A stretch of 38,209 nucleotides of DNA, taken from assembly GCA_947179245.1 (NCBI GenBank), contig CAMXBD010000014.1, forward strand, positions 1-38,209. Reading direction: 5' to 3'. Shown piece after piece: positions 26,802-33,570 of this stretch (the first letter of the stretch is position 1; each line of letters begins with the position of its first letter). The translations under genes and the position numbers were made by a program. Source of the stretch: an uncultured Lachnospiraceae bacterium (GTDB lineage Bacteria; Bacillota; Clostridia; Lachnospirales; Lachnospiraceae). The notes under the pieces were generated by a model that saw nothing but the letters and a program-made list of their open reading frames with translations, did no database searches and had not been told where the DNA came from.

Positions 26802-28034
26802 TCAGAGAACTCTCTTTGCCACTACCACAAATCTGCCATCCGCCTCCGAGTTGTCACATGTAGATAATGTCAAAAGCTCATCACCGTAACTTGCCGTAAC
26901 GCCGGTATCGTACAATGACAGTGCCGCCATCTCCTGCATGTTGGACTCAAACTCCTTCTCAGAAGCCGCATCCAGAAACTGGTAATATTTAAACACTACC
27001 TCGTCCTCATTATAGATTCTGGAACGAAATACATACATGACTTCGTAAGTTCCCTTCTCATATATAGTATCAAACTGAATCGTGGAGTGATTCTTATAAT
27101 AATCCTCACTGCTGTATTTGTTCAGATTACCAAACATCTTCCCGGATTTCATATGATGTCCATATATGATCAGATTCGTACTTCTATGTACCACATCACA
27201 GTCCTTATCCAAAAACAAGCTGCCATTCTTGTCATATTCCTGATTGTAATTATGATCTAAGTAATATTCATTATTGGCTGTCTGCATAACAGGATAGTCT
27301 ATATTTGTATCGTCAATTTTCAGCCATCCGATTAGACTTTTATTCTTATTATAAAGAGTCTGATACTCTTCCAAAACCTCTAATTCAATTTCTTCTTCCT
27401 CTGTATAGTGGATCGTTATACCGGGCGAAACGCCTGCCGCCAAAGTGGTACTGCCTTTCAGCTGCGCAAGATTCTCATAGTTCATCTGCGTTCTGCCTGA
27501 AAAATAATAATACACGCTGAAATATCCGAAACACACCACCGCCACGACGGAGCACAGAAGAACTGTAAGCTTACGGCGTTTTTCTCTCTTCTTCAACTCC
27601 CGAAGAATTTCTTTCTGCATATTTTTATCATATGCATCAAGTGAAACATCCGCGTTTTTATTTTTCTTTGCTGCTTTCTTCTGCTTCTCAGCATTTCTGC
27701 CGGAACTCTTTTTAACCGAAGCCGCTTGAGCTTGTTTACTTCCCTTTTTCTTGAGAGCCTTTTTCCTGCCGGCAGGTAATTTACTGTTTTGATCATATCC
27801 CTGACGCTTATATTCCTGCGCCAGTTCATAGATCTCGTCATCAAAATCATTACCGACAGTAGTTTCAAAACGATATTTGCCGGTCTGCATCTCTGTGTAC
27901 AACGTGATTACCTCACCCGGCTGTTCCATATTGACTTGTATCCTGATCTCTTTAATCTTTGCCTGATCCCGCAGTGCAGCTTTATAGTCTGCCTCCGTCC
28001 GGAATCTTCTGCCGGCAACTTCAAATCCCGCCAT
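26802..28034 (-). CDS. Class B sortase with long cytoplasmic N-terminal extension
   Basis: This is a 410-residue transpeptidase. The C-terminal sortase domain (about 215-410) has His293 in LIIYGHHM, Cys393 in LTLSTC and Arg401 in GRFVVVAKR, with the class B signatures DYPVMQ and GKMFGNLNKY. A single membrane anchor lies at about 156-178. Ahead of it are about 150 cytoplasmic residues: a folded-looking part (1-80, GRRFRTEADYKAAL, RFETTVG) and a Lys/Ala-rich linker. Ordinary class B sortases are about 220-260 residues, so the extension is notable. It is upstream of two LRR proteins with PxTGD signals on the same strand, with no terminator between, and is predicted to anchor them. GGAGA precedes the ATG. 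Confidence 0.92.
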   Translation of the reverse strand: MAGFEVAGRRFRTEADYKAALRDQAKIKEIRIQVNMEQPGEVITLYTEMQTGKYRFETTVGNDFDDEIYELAQEYKRQGYDQNSKLPAGRKKALKKKGSKQAQAASVKKSSGRNAEKQKKAAKKNKNADVSLDAYDKNMQKEILRELKKREKRRKLTVLLCSVVAVVCFGYFSVYYYFSGRTQMNYENLAQLKGSTTLAAGVSPGITIHYTEEEEIELEVLEEYQTLYNKNKSLIGWLKIDDTNIDYPVMQTANNEYYLDHNYNQEYDKNGSLFLDKDCDVVHRSTNLIIYGHHMKSGKMFGNLNKYSSEDYYKNHSTIQFDTIYEKGTYEVMYVFRSRIYNEDEVVFKYYQFLDAASEKEFESNMQEMAALSLYDTGVTASYGDELLTLSTCDNSEADGRFVVVAKRVL

Positions 28035-28102
28035 GGGGATCTCTCCTTTACTTTATTTACTATAAATATATGTACCCATTAAATCTACTTTGACATACTT
28101 AC

Positions 28103-28124
28103 ATATAGTATAATTTTACTATAT
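28103..28124. promoter_or_regulatory. Inverted repeat at the sortase promoter
   Basis: ATATAGTA and TACTATAT form a perfect 8-bp inverted repeat with a 6-base spacer. It overlaps the proposed -10 box of the sortase promoter and is a candidate operator. AT-rich composition makes chance symmetry possible. Confidence 0.35.
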
Positions 28125-28140
28125 CTTGAGATTTATGCAA
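28113..28140 (-). promoter_or_regulatory. Candidate promoter of the sortase/LRR operon
   Basis: The minus strand reads TTGCAT, 16 bases, TAAAAT, about 80 bases before the sortase start. The boxes are fair matches at acceptable spacing. No other good promoter was seen ahead of the LRR genes. Confidence 0.45.
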
Positions 28141-28214
28141 GTGTTTTGTCACAATTTACACAAGTTGGACACAATTTTATACAATTTAAACATAGAGTTT
28201 ACTCTTCCCAAAAG

Positions 28215-28248
28215 CAAAAACAACCGAAAGTTTAGGGCTTACGATTGT
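28215..28248 (-). terminator. Terminator after the PD-(D/E)XK gene
   Basis: On the minus strand ACAATCGTAAG pairs with CTTTCGGTTGT (one mismatch, one G-U pair, 7-base loop) and is followed by TTTTT. It separates the PD-(D/E)XK gene from the sortase operon. Confidence 0.7.
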
Positions 28249-28273
28249 TCTGCTATATTTATGGTTTATTTTT

Positions 28274-29209
28274 CTATTCTATCAGGTTAAACTCCCGAAG
28301 GAATCTGTCACGAGCCGCCTCGTCGGTGGAAGCCTTTTTTGCATCATCGACTCTTCCGGCTTCTAAAAGCAGATTCATCAGTCTTCCAAACAAGTCAAAC
28401 CCTTGGGATATTCCATGTTCATATATACTATCGCCCAATCCATTCATACGTCCCACCTCCTCAACAGCTTTCGGGTTCTGCCGTACATCCACATAATCAT
28501 CAATATGCAGCAGATTTGCTTCAAACACAGCATCAAGATAATCCAGTAACGCACTATCCGTATTTTCTTTTTCATTGTCACTTCTTCTAATTACGATCAC
28601 TGTCATGAGATCATAATCTTTTTCCGGTTCATCCGTCTGTCCAAGAACATCCCTCTTTGTGATGGAATATTCAGTAATCGTATTATGAAGATTCTTCGGT
28701 ATATTTCGGTTACATATCCAGATACTGTACACCTTCTGAATCTTTGAGTAATCCGTAATGTCAGTAAGCGTTCCAAGCTGTCGGCTAATTTCCCTTGCGC
28801 CGTAATAAATGCCCCGTTTTATAATCGGATAAGACGGATTAGACGGCTTATAGTCATTCTGAACTTCCAAATCGATGTGAAGAAGGATAGTAATCTTTTT
28901 TGATGACAATTTCGGATTAACCGCTTCGAAATGTACATCGTACATAATCAGTTTCTCTGATACGGAACTGAGTTCAGTCGGAAGTCCTTTGATTCCTACA
29001 GGGATATCCTCCAAAGGAACTCCCTTGATGGAATTCTCGTCAATATACCGAATGATTTCCTCCGTAGTACAATCCTCATATTCTTTTACAACCCGTTTCA
29101 AAATAGGTGCAAGAATCTCCTTATTCTGAAATAACCTTTTACATGCTTCGTCATACTCACTGCCCTTTTGTCTTGCTGCCAAGACATCTTTTTTAGTCTC
29201 CTGTCTCAT
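28274..29209 (-). CDS. PD-(D/E)XK nuclease-fold protein (Rpn/transposase-like family)
   Basis: This is a 311-residue cytoplasmic protein. It starts KGSEYDEACKRLFQNKEILAPILK, the usual opening of the PD-(D/E)XK family transposase/Rpn-like proteins abundant in Lachnospiraceae. The catalytic core is likely Asp in YDVHFEA and Glu/Gln in LLHIDLEVQND. Then come a RQL/YSIWICN region and a charged helical C-terminus with DYVDVRQNP and GDSIYEHGISQG. Relatives are linked to RecA-independent recombination or act as stand-alone nucleases; this copy's function is not known. The ATG at 29209 has AGAGG six bases upstream; an upstream GTG (29242) lacks an SD. No flanking inverted repeats of an insertion sequence are seen. 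Confidence 0.7.
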   Translation of the reverse strand: MRQETKKDVLAARQKGSEYDEACKRLFQNKEILAPILKRVVKEYEDCTTEEIIRYIDENSIKGVPLEDIPVGIKGLPTELSSVSEKLIMYDVHFEAVNPKLSSKKITILLHIDLEVQNDYKPSNPSYPIIKRGIYYGAREISRQLGTLTDITDYSKIQKVYSIWICNRNIPKNLHNTITEYSITKRDVLGQTDEPEKDYDLMTVIVIRRSDNEKENTDSALLDYLDAVFEANLLHIDDYVDVRQNPKAVEEVGRMNGLGDSIYEHGISQGFDLFGRLMNLLLEAGRVDDAKKASTDEAARDRFLREFNLIE

Positions 29210-29242
29210 ACTCTTCCTCTCTTTCTCTGTATTATTTATCAC

Positions 29243-29539
29243 ATAAACAGGGAAAGAGCGTTATCTTATCCCTGATCATTTTCTCATTCAGGGATAAATT
29301 CGGCATGTCAATTCTGACATCAAGATATCCACGCGGCATAGTTCTTATGCGTAAATGCGAAAAAGTAAATCCACGCAGGATTTGCTTTGTATAGATTTGT
29401 GTTCATAATTATAACAATTTTTTTCTTCTTTGCAAATAGAGCTTTACAAAATACCTCAAAATATTCTCATCCCTTTTCAGTAACACTTACACCCCTCACA
29501 CATAAGATAAACCATAAACAACATTTGGAGGAATAAACA
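29243..29539. other. Non-coding gap with inverted repeats before the Cys-rich gene
   Basis: No gene of normal size is seen in these 297 bases. TTATCCCTGA (29266) pairs perfectly with TCAGGGATAA (29288) over a 12-base loop, without a T tract. ATGTCA and TGACAT (29305-29320) form a second perfect dyad. A 29-codon plus-strand frame starts at 29305 but lacks a good SD. The word ATCCACGC occurs twice, near 29328 and 29370. The stretch also holds the unseen promoter of the plus-strand gene at 29540. A small RNA or decayed mobile repeat is possible. Confidence 0.4.
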
Positions 29540-29767
29540 ATGAGCGATTTAACAGCAACCCACTGCGGATGCAACAATAATAATGGTGGATTTTTCGGTG
29601 GCGGATGCGGATCTTGGATTTGGATACTGATCCTCTTATCCTGCTGCGGTAACAACGACGGATGCGGATGCGACGGCGGCGGTTTCAACCTCTTTGGTAA
29701 TGGCGACAACAACTGCTGCAACACTTTAATCTGGTTGTTGATCCTTTCCAGCTGCTGCGGTAACTAA
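29540..29767 (+). CDS. Cys/Gly-rich micro-protein made of two half-repeats (HCB-13-like)
   Basis: This is a 75-residue protein with 11 cysteines. It opens MSDLTATHCGC and then shows two similar halves, each a CGC-plus-Gly/Asn-rich segment followed by a short hydrophobic run (WIWILILL, LIWLLILS) and SCCGN. It resembles small lachnospiral proteins that pipelines label chorion class high-cysteine HCB protein 13; that label carries no functional meaning here. GGAGG is placed eight bases before the ATG, so translation looks strong. Possible roles are metal binding, a disulfide-linked coat or envelope layer, or a membrane-active peptide; none is shown. It stands alone between a gap and a terminator-like hairpin. 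Confidence 0.85.
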   Translation: MSDLTATHCGCNNNNGGFFGGGCGSWIWILILLSCCGNNDGCGCDGGGFNLFGNGDNNCCNTLIWLLILSSCCGN

Positions 29768-29811
29768 TCAGTTAAGCTATCCCCTTTACACATCTATTAC
29801 TTCATATCTGG

Positions 29812-29848
29812 GAAATAGGCTCTGGCTCTTTTAGAGCCTATTTCTCTC
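29812..29848 (+). terminator. Terminator after the Cys-rich gene
   Basis: A perfect 12-bp stem, GAAATAGGCTCT with AGAGCCTATTTC, has a 9-base loop and is followed by TCTC. The T tract is poor but the stem is strong. It lies between the Cys-rich gene and the next plus-strand gene. Confidence 0.6.
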
Positions 29849-29900
29849 ACATGTGTCATATACTGTAGAGGAAACTATAGGCATCAGAAAGGCATATCCT

Positions 29901-30449
29901 ATGGCTGCGAAAAATGAGGAAGCAACAAACGTTATGGCATTTGATGCCTTATACACAACCAATCAAATACAAAAACTCAAGGTTCTTCTTCCTTACATAG
30001 AACCTTCCATGCAAAAGCATATGGCGGTCTATATTAAATATATGGAGCTGCAATACACGTTAAACTATGTTCATAGACATCCGTTCCAAATAAGCGGCTG
30101 CAGCATATCTTCCGATGAAAAACCCGATCTGCGCTCGCTGTGCCGTCAATTATGCCTCTACTCTTCTCCAGAAGAGATCAGGCAATTGGAACAGCTGCAG
30201 AACATGTTGCAGACCATGGAGACTATGCAGGAAATGTCACAGACAATGTCTGCCCTGCAGGAAATCTTCCCTGATCTGTCTGCTGCTCCGCCTTTCGGAA
30301 GCGACTCTGTATCCTCCACTGAAGGAGATACAGGGTCTGCGCAGACCGGTCAATTCTCTATGATGGATATGCTGATGAACATGCTCACTCCGGAACAGAA
30401 AACAATGTATGAGATGTTCGGACAACAGGGTGCCGACCAAAAAGATTAA
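29901..30449 (+). CDS. Unknown conserved small protein, Met/Gln-rich helical
   Basis: This is a 182-residue soluble protein. Residues 15-60 (DALYTTNQIQKLKVLLPYIEPSMQKHMAVYIKYMELQ) look like a conserved helical pair. Residues 95-130 are a Met/Gln/Leu-rich coil (LEQLQNMLQTMETMQEM). A Ser/Gly linker follows, then a C-terminal MLMNMLTPEQKTMYEMFG helix. I recognise no named domain, signal or membrane segment. The ATG at 29901 has AGAAAGG eight bases upstream; a GTG at 29853 has none. It is 33 bases ahead of the 88-residue gene and probably forms an operon with it. Confidence 0.72.
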   Translation: MAAKNEEATNVMAFDALYTTNQIQKLKVLLPYIEPSMQKHMAVYIKYMELQYTLNYVHRHPFQISGCSISSDEKPDLRSLCRQLCLYSSPEEIRQLEQLQNMLQTMETMQEMSQTMSALQEIFPDLSAAPPFGSDSVSSTEGDTGSAQTGQFSMMDMLMNMLTPEQKTMYEMFGQQGADQKD

Positions 30450-30482
30450 TTTTATGCTTTACACGGCAGAAAGGATGATAGA

Positions 30483-30749
30483 ATGACCGGAAACTGGATG
30501 GATGATCCCGCTGTTGCACATATTGACAAAGCAAAACTTGATTTTCTTCAATCACTTGTCTTCGAGAGCCAGTCTCTTACCAAGGAACAGATGATGCCTT
30601 TCTTTATGGCAATCGCCAAAAGAGGCAGGGACAACCACATTACTTTTACTAAAGAAGAGGTTGAAACAATTACCTCCACAATACGCAGCTACTCTACACC
30701 GGAGGAGCTGGATAAGATAGATAAATTGATGAAACTGGGCAAAAAATAG
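30483..30749 (+). CDS. Unknown 88-residue helical protein
   Basis: This small soluble protein (MTGNWMDDPAVAHIDKAKLD at the start) looks all-helical, with LTKEQMMPFFMAIAKRG and FTKEEVETITSTIRSYSTPEELDKIDKLMK. The opening words suggest a short conserved family, but I cannot name a function. AAAGGATGATAGA precedes the ATG. It follows the 182-residue unknown gene and is closed by a bidirectional terminator. Both partners share a TPE-containing helix near their ends (TPEQKT, TPEELDK), which may be chance. Confidence 0.72.
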   Translation: MTGNWMDDPAVAHIDKAKLDFLQSLVFESQSLTKEQMMPFFMAIAKRGRDNHITFTKEEVETITSTIRSYSTPEELDKIDKLMKLGKK

Positions 30750-30750
30750 G

Positions 30751-30780
30751 AAAACGTCAGGGACCATACAGTTCCTGACG
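30751..30780. terminator. Bidirectional terminator between the 88-residue gene and leuS
   Basis: CGTCAGG and CCTGACG form a 7-bp stem with a 12-base loop that may pair further. On the minus strand it is followed by TTTT, so it ends leuS. On the plus strand CATTTATAT follows. Confidence 0.65.
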
Positions 30781-30821
30781 CATTTATATGACATGTTTTT
30801 TATAAACACAGCCTCAATTCC

Positions 30822-33350
30822 TTACTTCTGTACAATGTTAACAATCCTGCCCGGAACATAAATTTCTTTTACGATCGTTCCTGTCAGTTTATCCGCAATA
30901 ACTTCTTTTGCTTTTGCAATCACATCATCTTTCGGATCATCTTTGCCAATGGCAAGGGTGGCTCTTGTCTTACCATTGATCTGTACTGCAATCTCAACCG
31001 TAGACTCTACAGTCTTAGCTTCGTCATACTCCGGCCATGTGGTCTGATATACTCTGCCATCAAAACCTACTCTTTGCCACAGTTCCTCAGTAATATGCGG
31101 CGCTACCGGATTTAACATCGTGATCAAAGTCTTAAACTCGCCCTTCGTCACTGAATTTTTCTTATAAAAGTCATTGATAAGCGCCATCATTGCGGCGATC
31201 GCCGTATTGTATTTCAGATTCTCAAAATCATTGCTTACCTTCTTGATGGTCTGATGCATCTTCGTCTCTAAATCTTTAGAATACTCCATATCATCTGTCA
31301 GAATATCCTGCAGTTTCCACACTCTCTCTAAGAAACGGCGGCATCCTTTGACTCCATCCTCGCTCCAGCCTGCACTTAATTCAAAAGCGCCAATAAACAT
31401 TTCATAGGTTCTGAGTGTGTCTGCACCATACTCGGTCACGATGTCATCAGGATTTACCACATTTCCCAGAGATTTGGACATCTTGACTACAGGGTGTTCT
31501 GCCATCTCACCATATTTTTCTTTGAGTGCCGCTCTCACCGCTTTCTCACTGCCATACTCAGCAAGCAGTTTCTCCTGCTCTTTCGCGGGCAGATTTGCGA
31601 AATTGTGCGGGTTCAGTCCAAGAATCATACCATGGGATGTTCTCTTGGCATAAGGCTCCGGACAAGGAACTGCTTTCTGGTCATACAAAAACTTATGCCA
31701 GAATCTGGAATATAACAGATGCAGGGTTGTATGCTCCATACCGCCATTATACCAGTCCACCGGCATCCAGTATTCCAATGCCTCCCTGCTTGCAAGCGCC
31801 TCTGTATTATCGGGATCTGTATATCTTAAGAAATACCATGAAGAGCCTGCCCACTGAGGCATGGTATCTGTCTCTCTCTTCGCCGGACCACCACAGCATG
31901 GACATGTAGTATTGACCCAATCAGTCATAAGTGCTAACGGTGACTCGCCATTATCCGTAGGCATATAGCTGTCCACATCTGGCAGTTCCAGAGGCAGTTC
32001 GCTCTCATCAATCGGTACATAACCGCATTTCTCACAATGCACAATGGGAATCGGCTCACCCCAATAACGCTGTCTGGAGAATACCCAGTCTCTCAGTTTA
32101 AAGTTTGTCTTAGCACAGCCGATACCTTTTTCCTCTAAGAATGCGATCATCTTTGCTTTGGCTTCCTCTACGCTGAGTCCGCTGATAAAACCGGAATTGA
32201 CAATCGTACCTGTCGCCACATCTGTATATACTTCTTCCTGTACGTCTTTACCGCCCGCAACGACTTCAATGATTGGCAGACCGAATTTCTTCGCAAAGTC
32301 CCAGTCTCTCTCATCATGGGCAGGCACCGCCATAATCGCACCCGTACCATAACTCATGAGAACATAGTCAGAAACAAAAATCGGTATTTCAACGTCACTC
32401 ACAGGATTAACGGCTGTCAATCCATCAATTCTGACGCCTGTCTTATCTTTTGCCAGTTCCGCACGTTCAAAGTCAGACTTTTTCGCCGCCTGCTCGCGAT
32501 AATCTACGATCTCATCCCAGTTCCTGATATCTTCTTTATATTTGTCAAGCAACGGGTGTTCCGGAGACATAACCATATAGGTCACACCGAACAGCGTATC
32601 ACATCTGGTCGTGTAAATACGCATCTTATCTTCTTTACCTTTGATGATAAAGTCCACCTCTGCACCGGTAGACTTACCGATCCAGTTTTTCTGGGAGACT
32701 TTGACTCTCTCCACATAATCGACCGTGTCAAGCCCTTCGATCAGCTTATCTGCATACTCTGTAATCTTGAGCATCCACTGGCTCTTTACCTTACGGACAA
32801 CCTCAGAACCGCATCGCTCGCAGACGCCGTTGACTACCTCCTCGTTGGCAAGACCAACTTTGCAGGAAGTACACCAGTTGATCGGCATTTCGGACTTGTA
32901 TGCCAGTCCCGCCTTAAATAATTTTAAGAATATCCACTGTGTCCATTTATAGTAATTCGGATCCGTCGTATTGACTTCTCTGTCCCAGTCAAAAGAGTAG
33001 CCGAGTGAGTGTAACTGGCTCTTAAAACGCGCCACATTATTCTCCGTTACAATCTTCGGATGAATATGATTCTGGATTGCATAGTTCTCCGTCGGAAGAC
33101 CGAATGCATCCCAGCCCATCGGATAGAGAACGTTATATCCCTGCATTCTTCTCTTTCTTGCCACGATATCAAGCGCCGTATACGGTCTCGGATGTCCTAC
33201 ATGAAGTCCCTGTCCTGAGGGATACGGGAATTCCACCAACGCATAGTATTTCGGTTTGGAATAGTCGTCTGACGTCTTAAAAGCCTTCTCGTCGTCCCAC
33301 ACTTTCTGCCATTTTGTTTCTACTTCTCTGTGATTGTAAACTTCTGCCAT
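30822..33350 (-). CDS. leuS: Leucyl-tRNA synthetase
   Basis: This 842-residue class I synthetase has the HIGH-type motif in [19 protein letters not shown], a zinc-type cluster CTSCKVGL with CERCGSE, a second set HCEKCGY with CPCCGG, the editing (CP1) domain, and KMSKSLGN near residue 615. It is slightly longer than the usual 800-810 residues; the extra part lies just before KMSKS ([14 protein letters not shown] and the following helices), in the leucyl-specific region. The C-terminal anticodon-binding part ([25 protein letters not shown]) is complete. It is transcribed from its own promoter through a leader of about 85 bases. No T-box TGGNACCGCG-type sequence is seen in that leader. Confidence 0.96.
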   Translation of the reverse strand: MAEVYNHREVETKWQKVWDDEKAFKTSDDYSKPKYYALVEFPYPSGQGLHVGHPRPYTALDIVARKRRMQGYNVLYPMGWDAFGLPTENYAIQNHIHPKIVTENNVARFKSQLHSLGYSFDWDREVNTTDPNYYKWTQWIFLKLFKAGLAYKSEMPINWCTSCKVGLANEEVVNGVCERCGSEVVRKVKSQWMLKITEYADKLIEGLDTVDYVERVKVSQKNWIGKSTGAEVDFIIKGKEDKMRIYTTRCDTLFGVTYMVMSPEHPLLDKYKEDIRNWDEIVDYREQAAKKSDFERAELAKDKTGVRIDGLTAVNPVSDVEIPIFVSDYVLMSYGTGAIMAVPAHDERDWDFAKKFGLPIIEVVAGGKDVQEEVYTDVATGTIVNSGFISGLSVEEAKAKMIAFLEEKGIGCAKTNFKLRDWVFSRQRYWGEPIPIVHCEKCGYVPIDESELPLELPDVDSYMPTDNGESPLALMTDWVNTTCPCCGGPAKRETDTMPQWAGSSWYFLRYTDPDNTEALASREALEYWMPVDWYNGGMEHTTLHLLYSRFWHKFLYDQKAVPCPEPYAKRTSHGMILGLNPHNFANLPAKEQEKLLAEYGSEKAVRAALKEKYGEMAEHPVVKMSKSLGNVVNPDDIVTEYGADTLRTYEMFIGAFELSAGWSEDGVKGCRRFLERVWKLQDILTDDMEYSKDLETKMHQTIKKVSNDFENLKYNTAIAAMMALINDFYKKNSVTKGEFKTLITMLNPVAPHITEELWQRVGFDGRVYQTTWPEYDEAKTVESTVEIAVQINGKTRATLAIGKDDPKDDVIAKAKEVIADKLTGTIVKEIYVPGRIVNIVQK

Positions 33351-33387
33351 TTTATAACCATGCCTTTCAGCTTCGCACTAATCTTAC

Positions 33388-33423
33388 GAGTTTGCGAAGC
33401 AAATCTTATAAACAAACCTGTTC
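33388..33423. repeat. Dispersed 36-base intergenic repeat, copy 2, in the leuS leader
   Basis: This aligns without gaps to 13838-13873, with 28 of 36 identical bases. It lies between the leuS promoter and start codon, so it is transcribed in the leuS leader. There GCTTCGC and GCGAAGC nearby could form a hairpin on the minus strand. Confidence 0.5.
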
Positions 33424-33441
33424 GTTATATTCACGTCTAAT

Positions 33442-33469
33442 ATTGTATTATACTTGACAGATTTGTCAA
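33442..33469 (-). promoter_or_regulatory. Promoter of leuS
   Basis: The minus strand reads TTGACA, 16 bases, TACAAT, about 90 bases before the leuS start. The -35 box lies in a CTTGACA-gatt-TGTCAAG inverted repeat. Confidence 0.75.
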
Positions 33470-33481
33470 GCTTTTCCACAT

Positions 33482-33515
33482 AGAAACAGGACATAGCTGC
33501 CTATGCCCTGTCTCT
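33482..33515 (-). terminator. Hairpin after the EF-G paralogue gene
   Basis: A long imperfect stem (GAGACAGGGCATAG with CTATGTCCTGTTTC, one mismatch and one G-U-type pair, 4-base loop) is followed on the minus strand by a TTTC-rich stretch. It probably ends the EF-G paralogue transcript before the leuS promoter. Confidence 0.55.
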
Positions 33516-33570
33516 ATATAAAACCTTCTCTATCTAGAGTCGGTTATAGCTTGCAGCGTAGGCATTCCCC

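Noticed and set aside
29305..29394. A 29-codon plus-strand micro-gene
   Set aside because: No proper ribosome binding site and it overlaps a palindrome; kept only as part of the unexplained gap.
33351..33570. A T-box riboswitch before leuS
   Set aside because: The leader between promoter and start is only about 85 bases and lacks a TGGNACC-type T-box word and a specifier-like hairpin.
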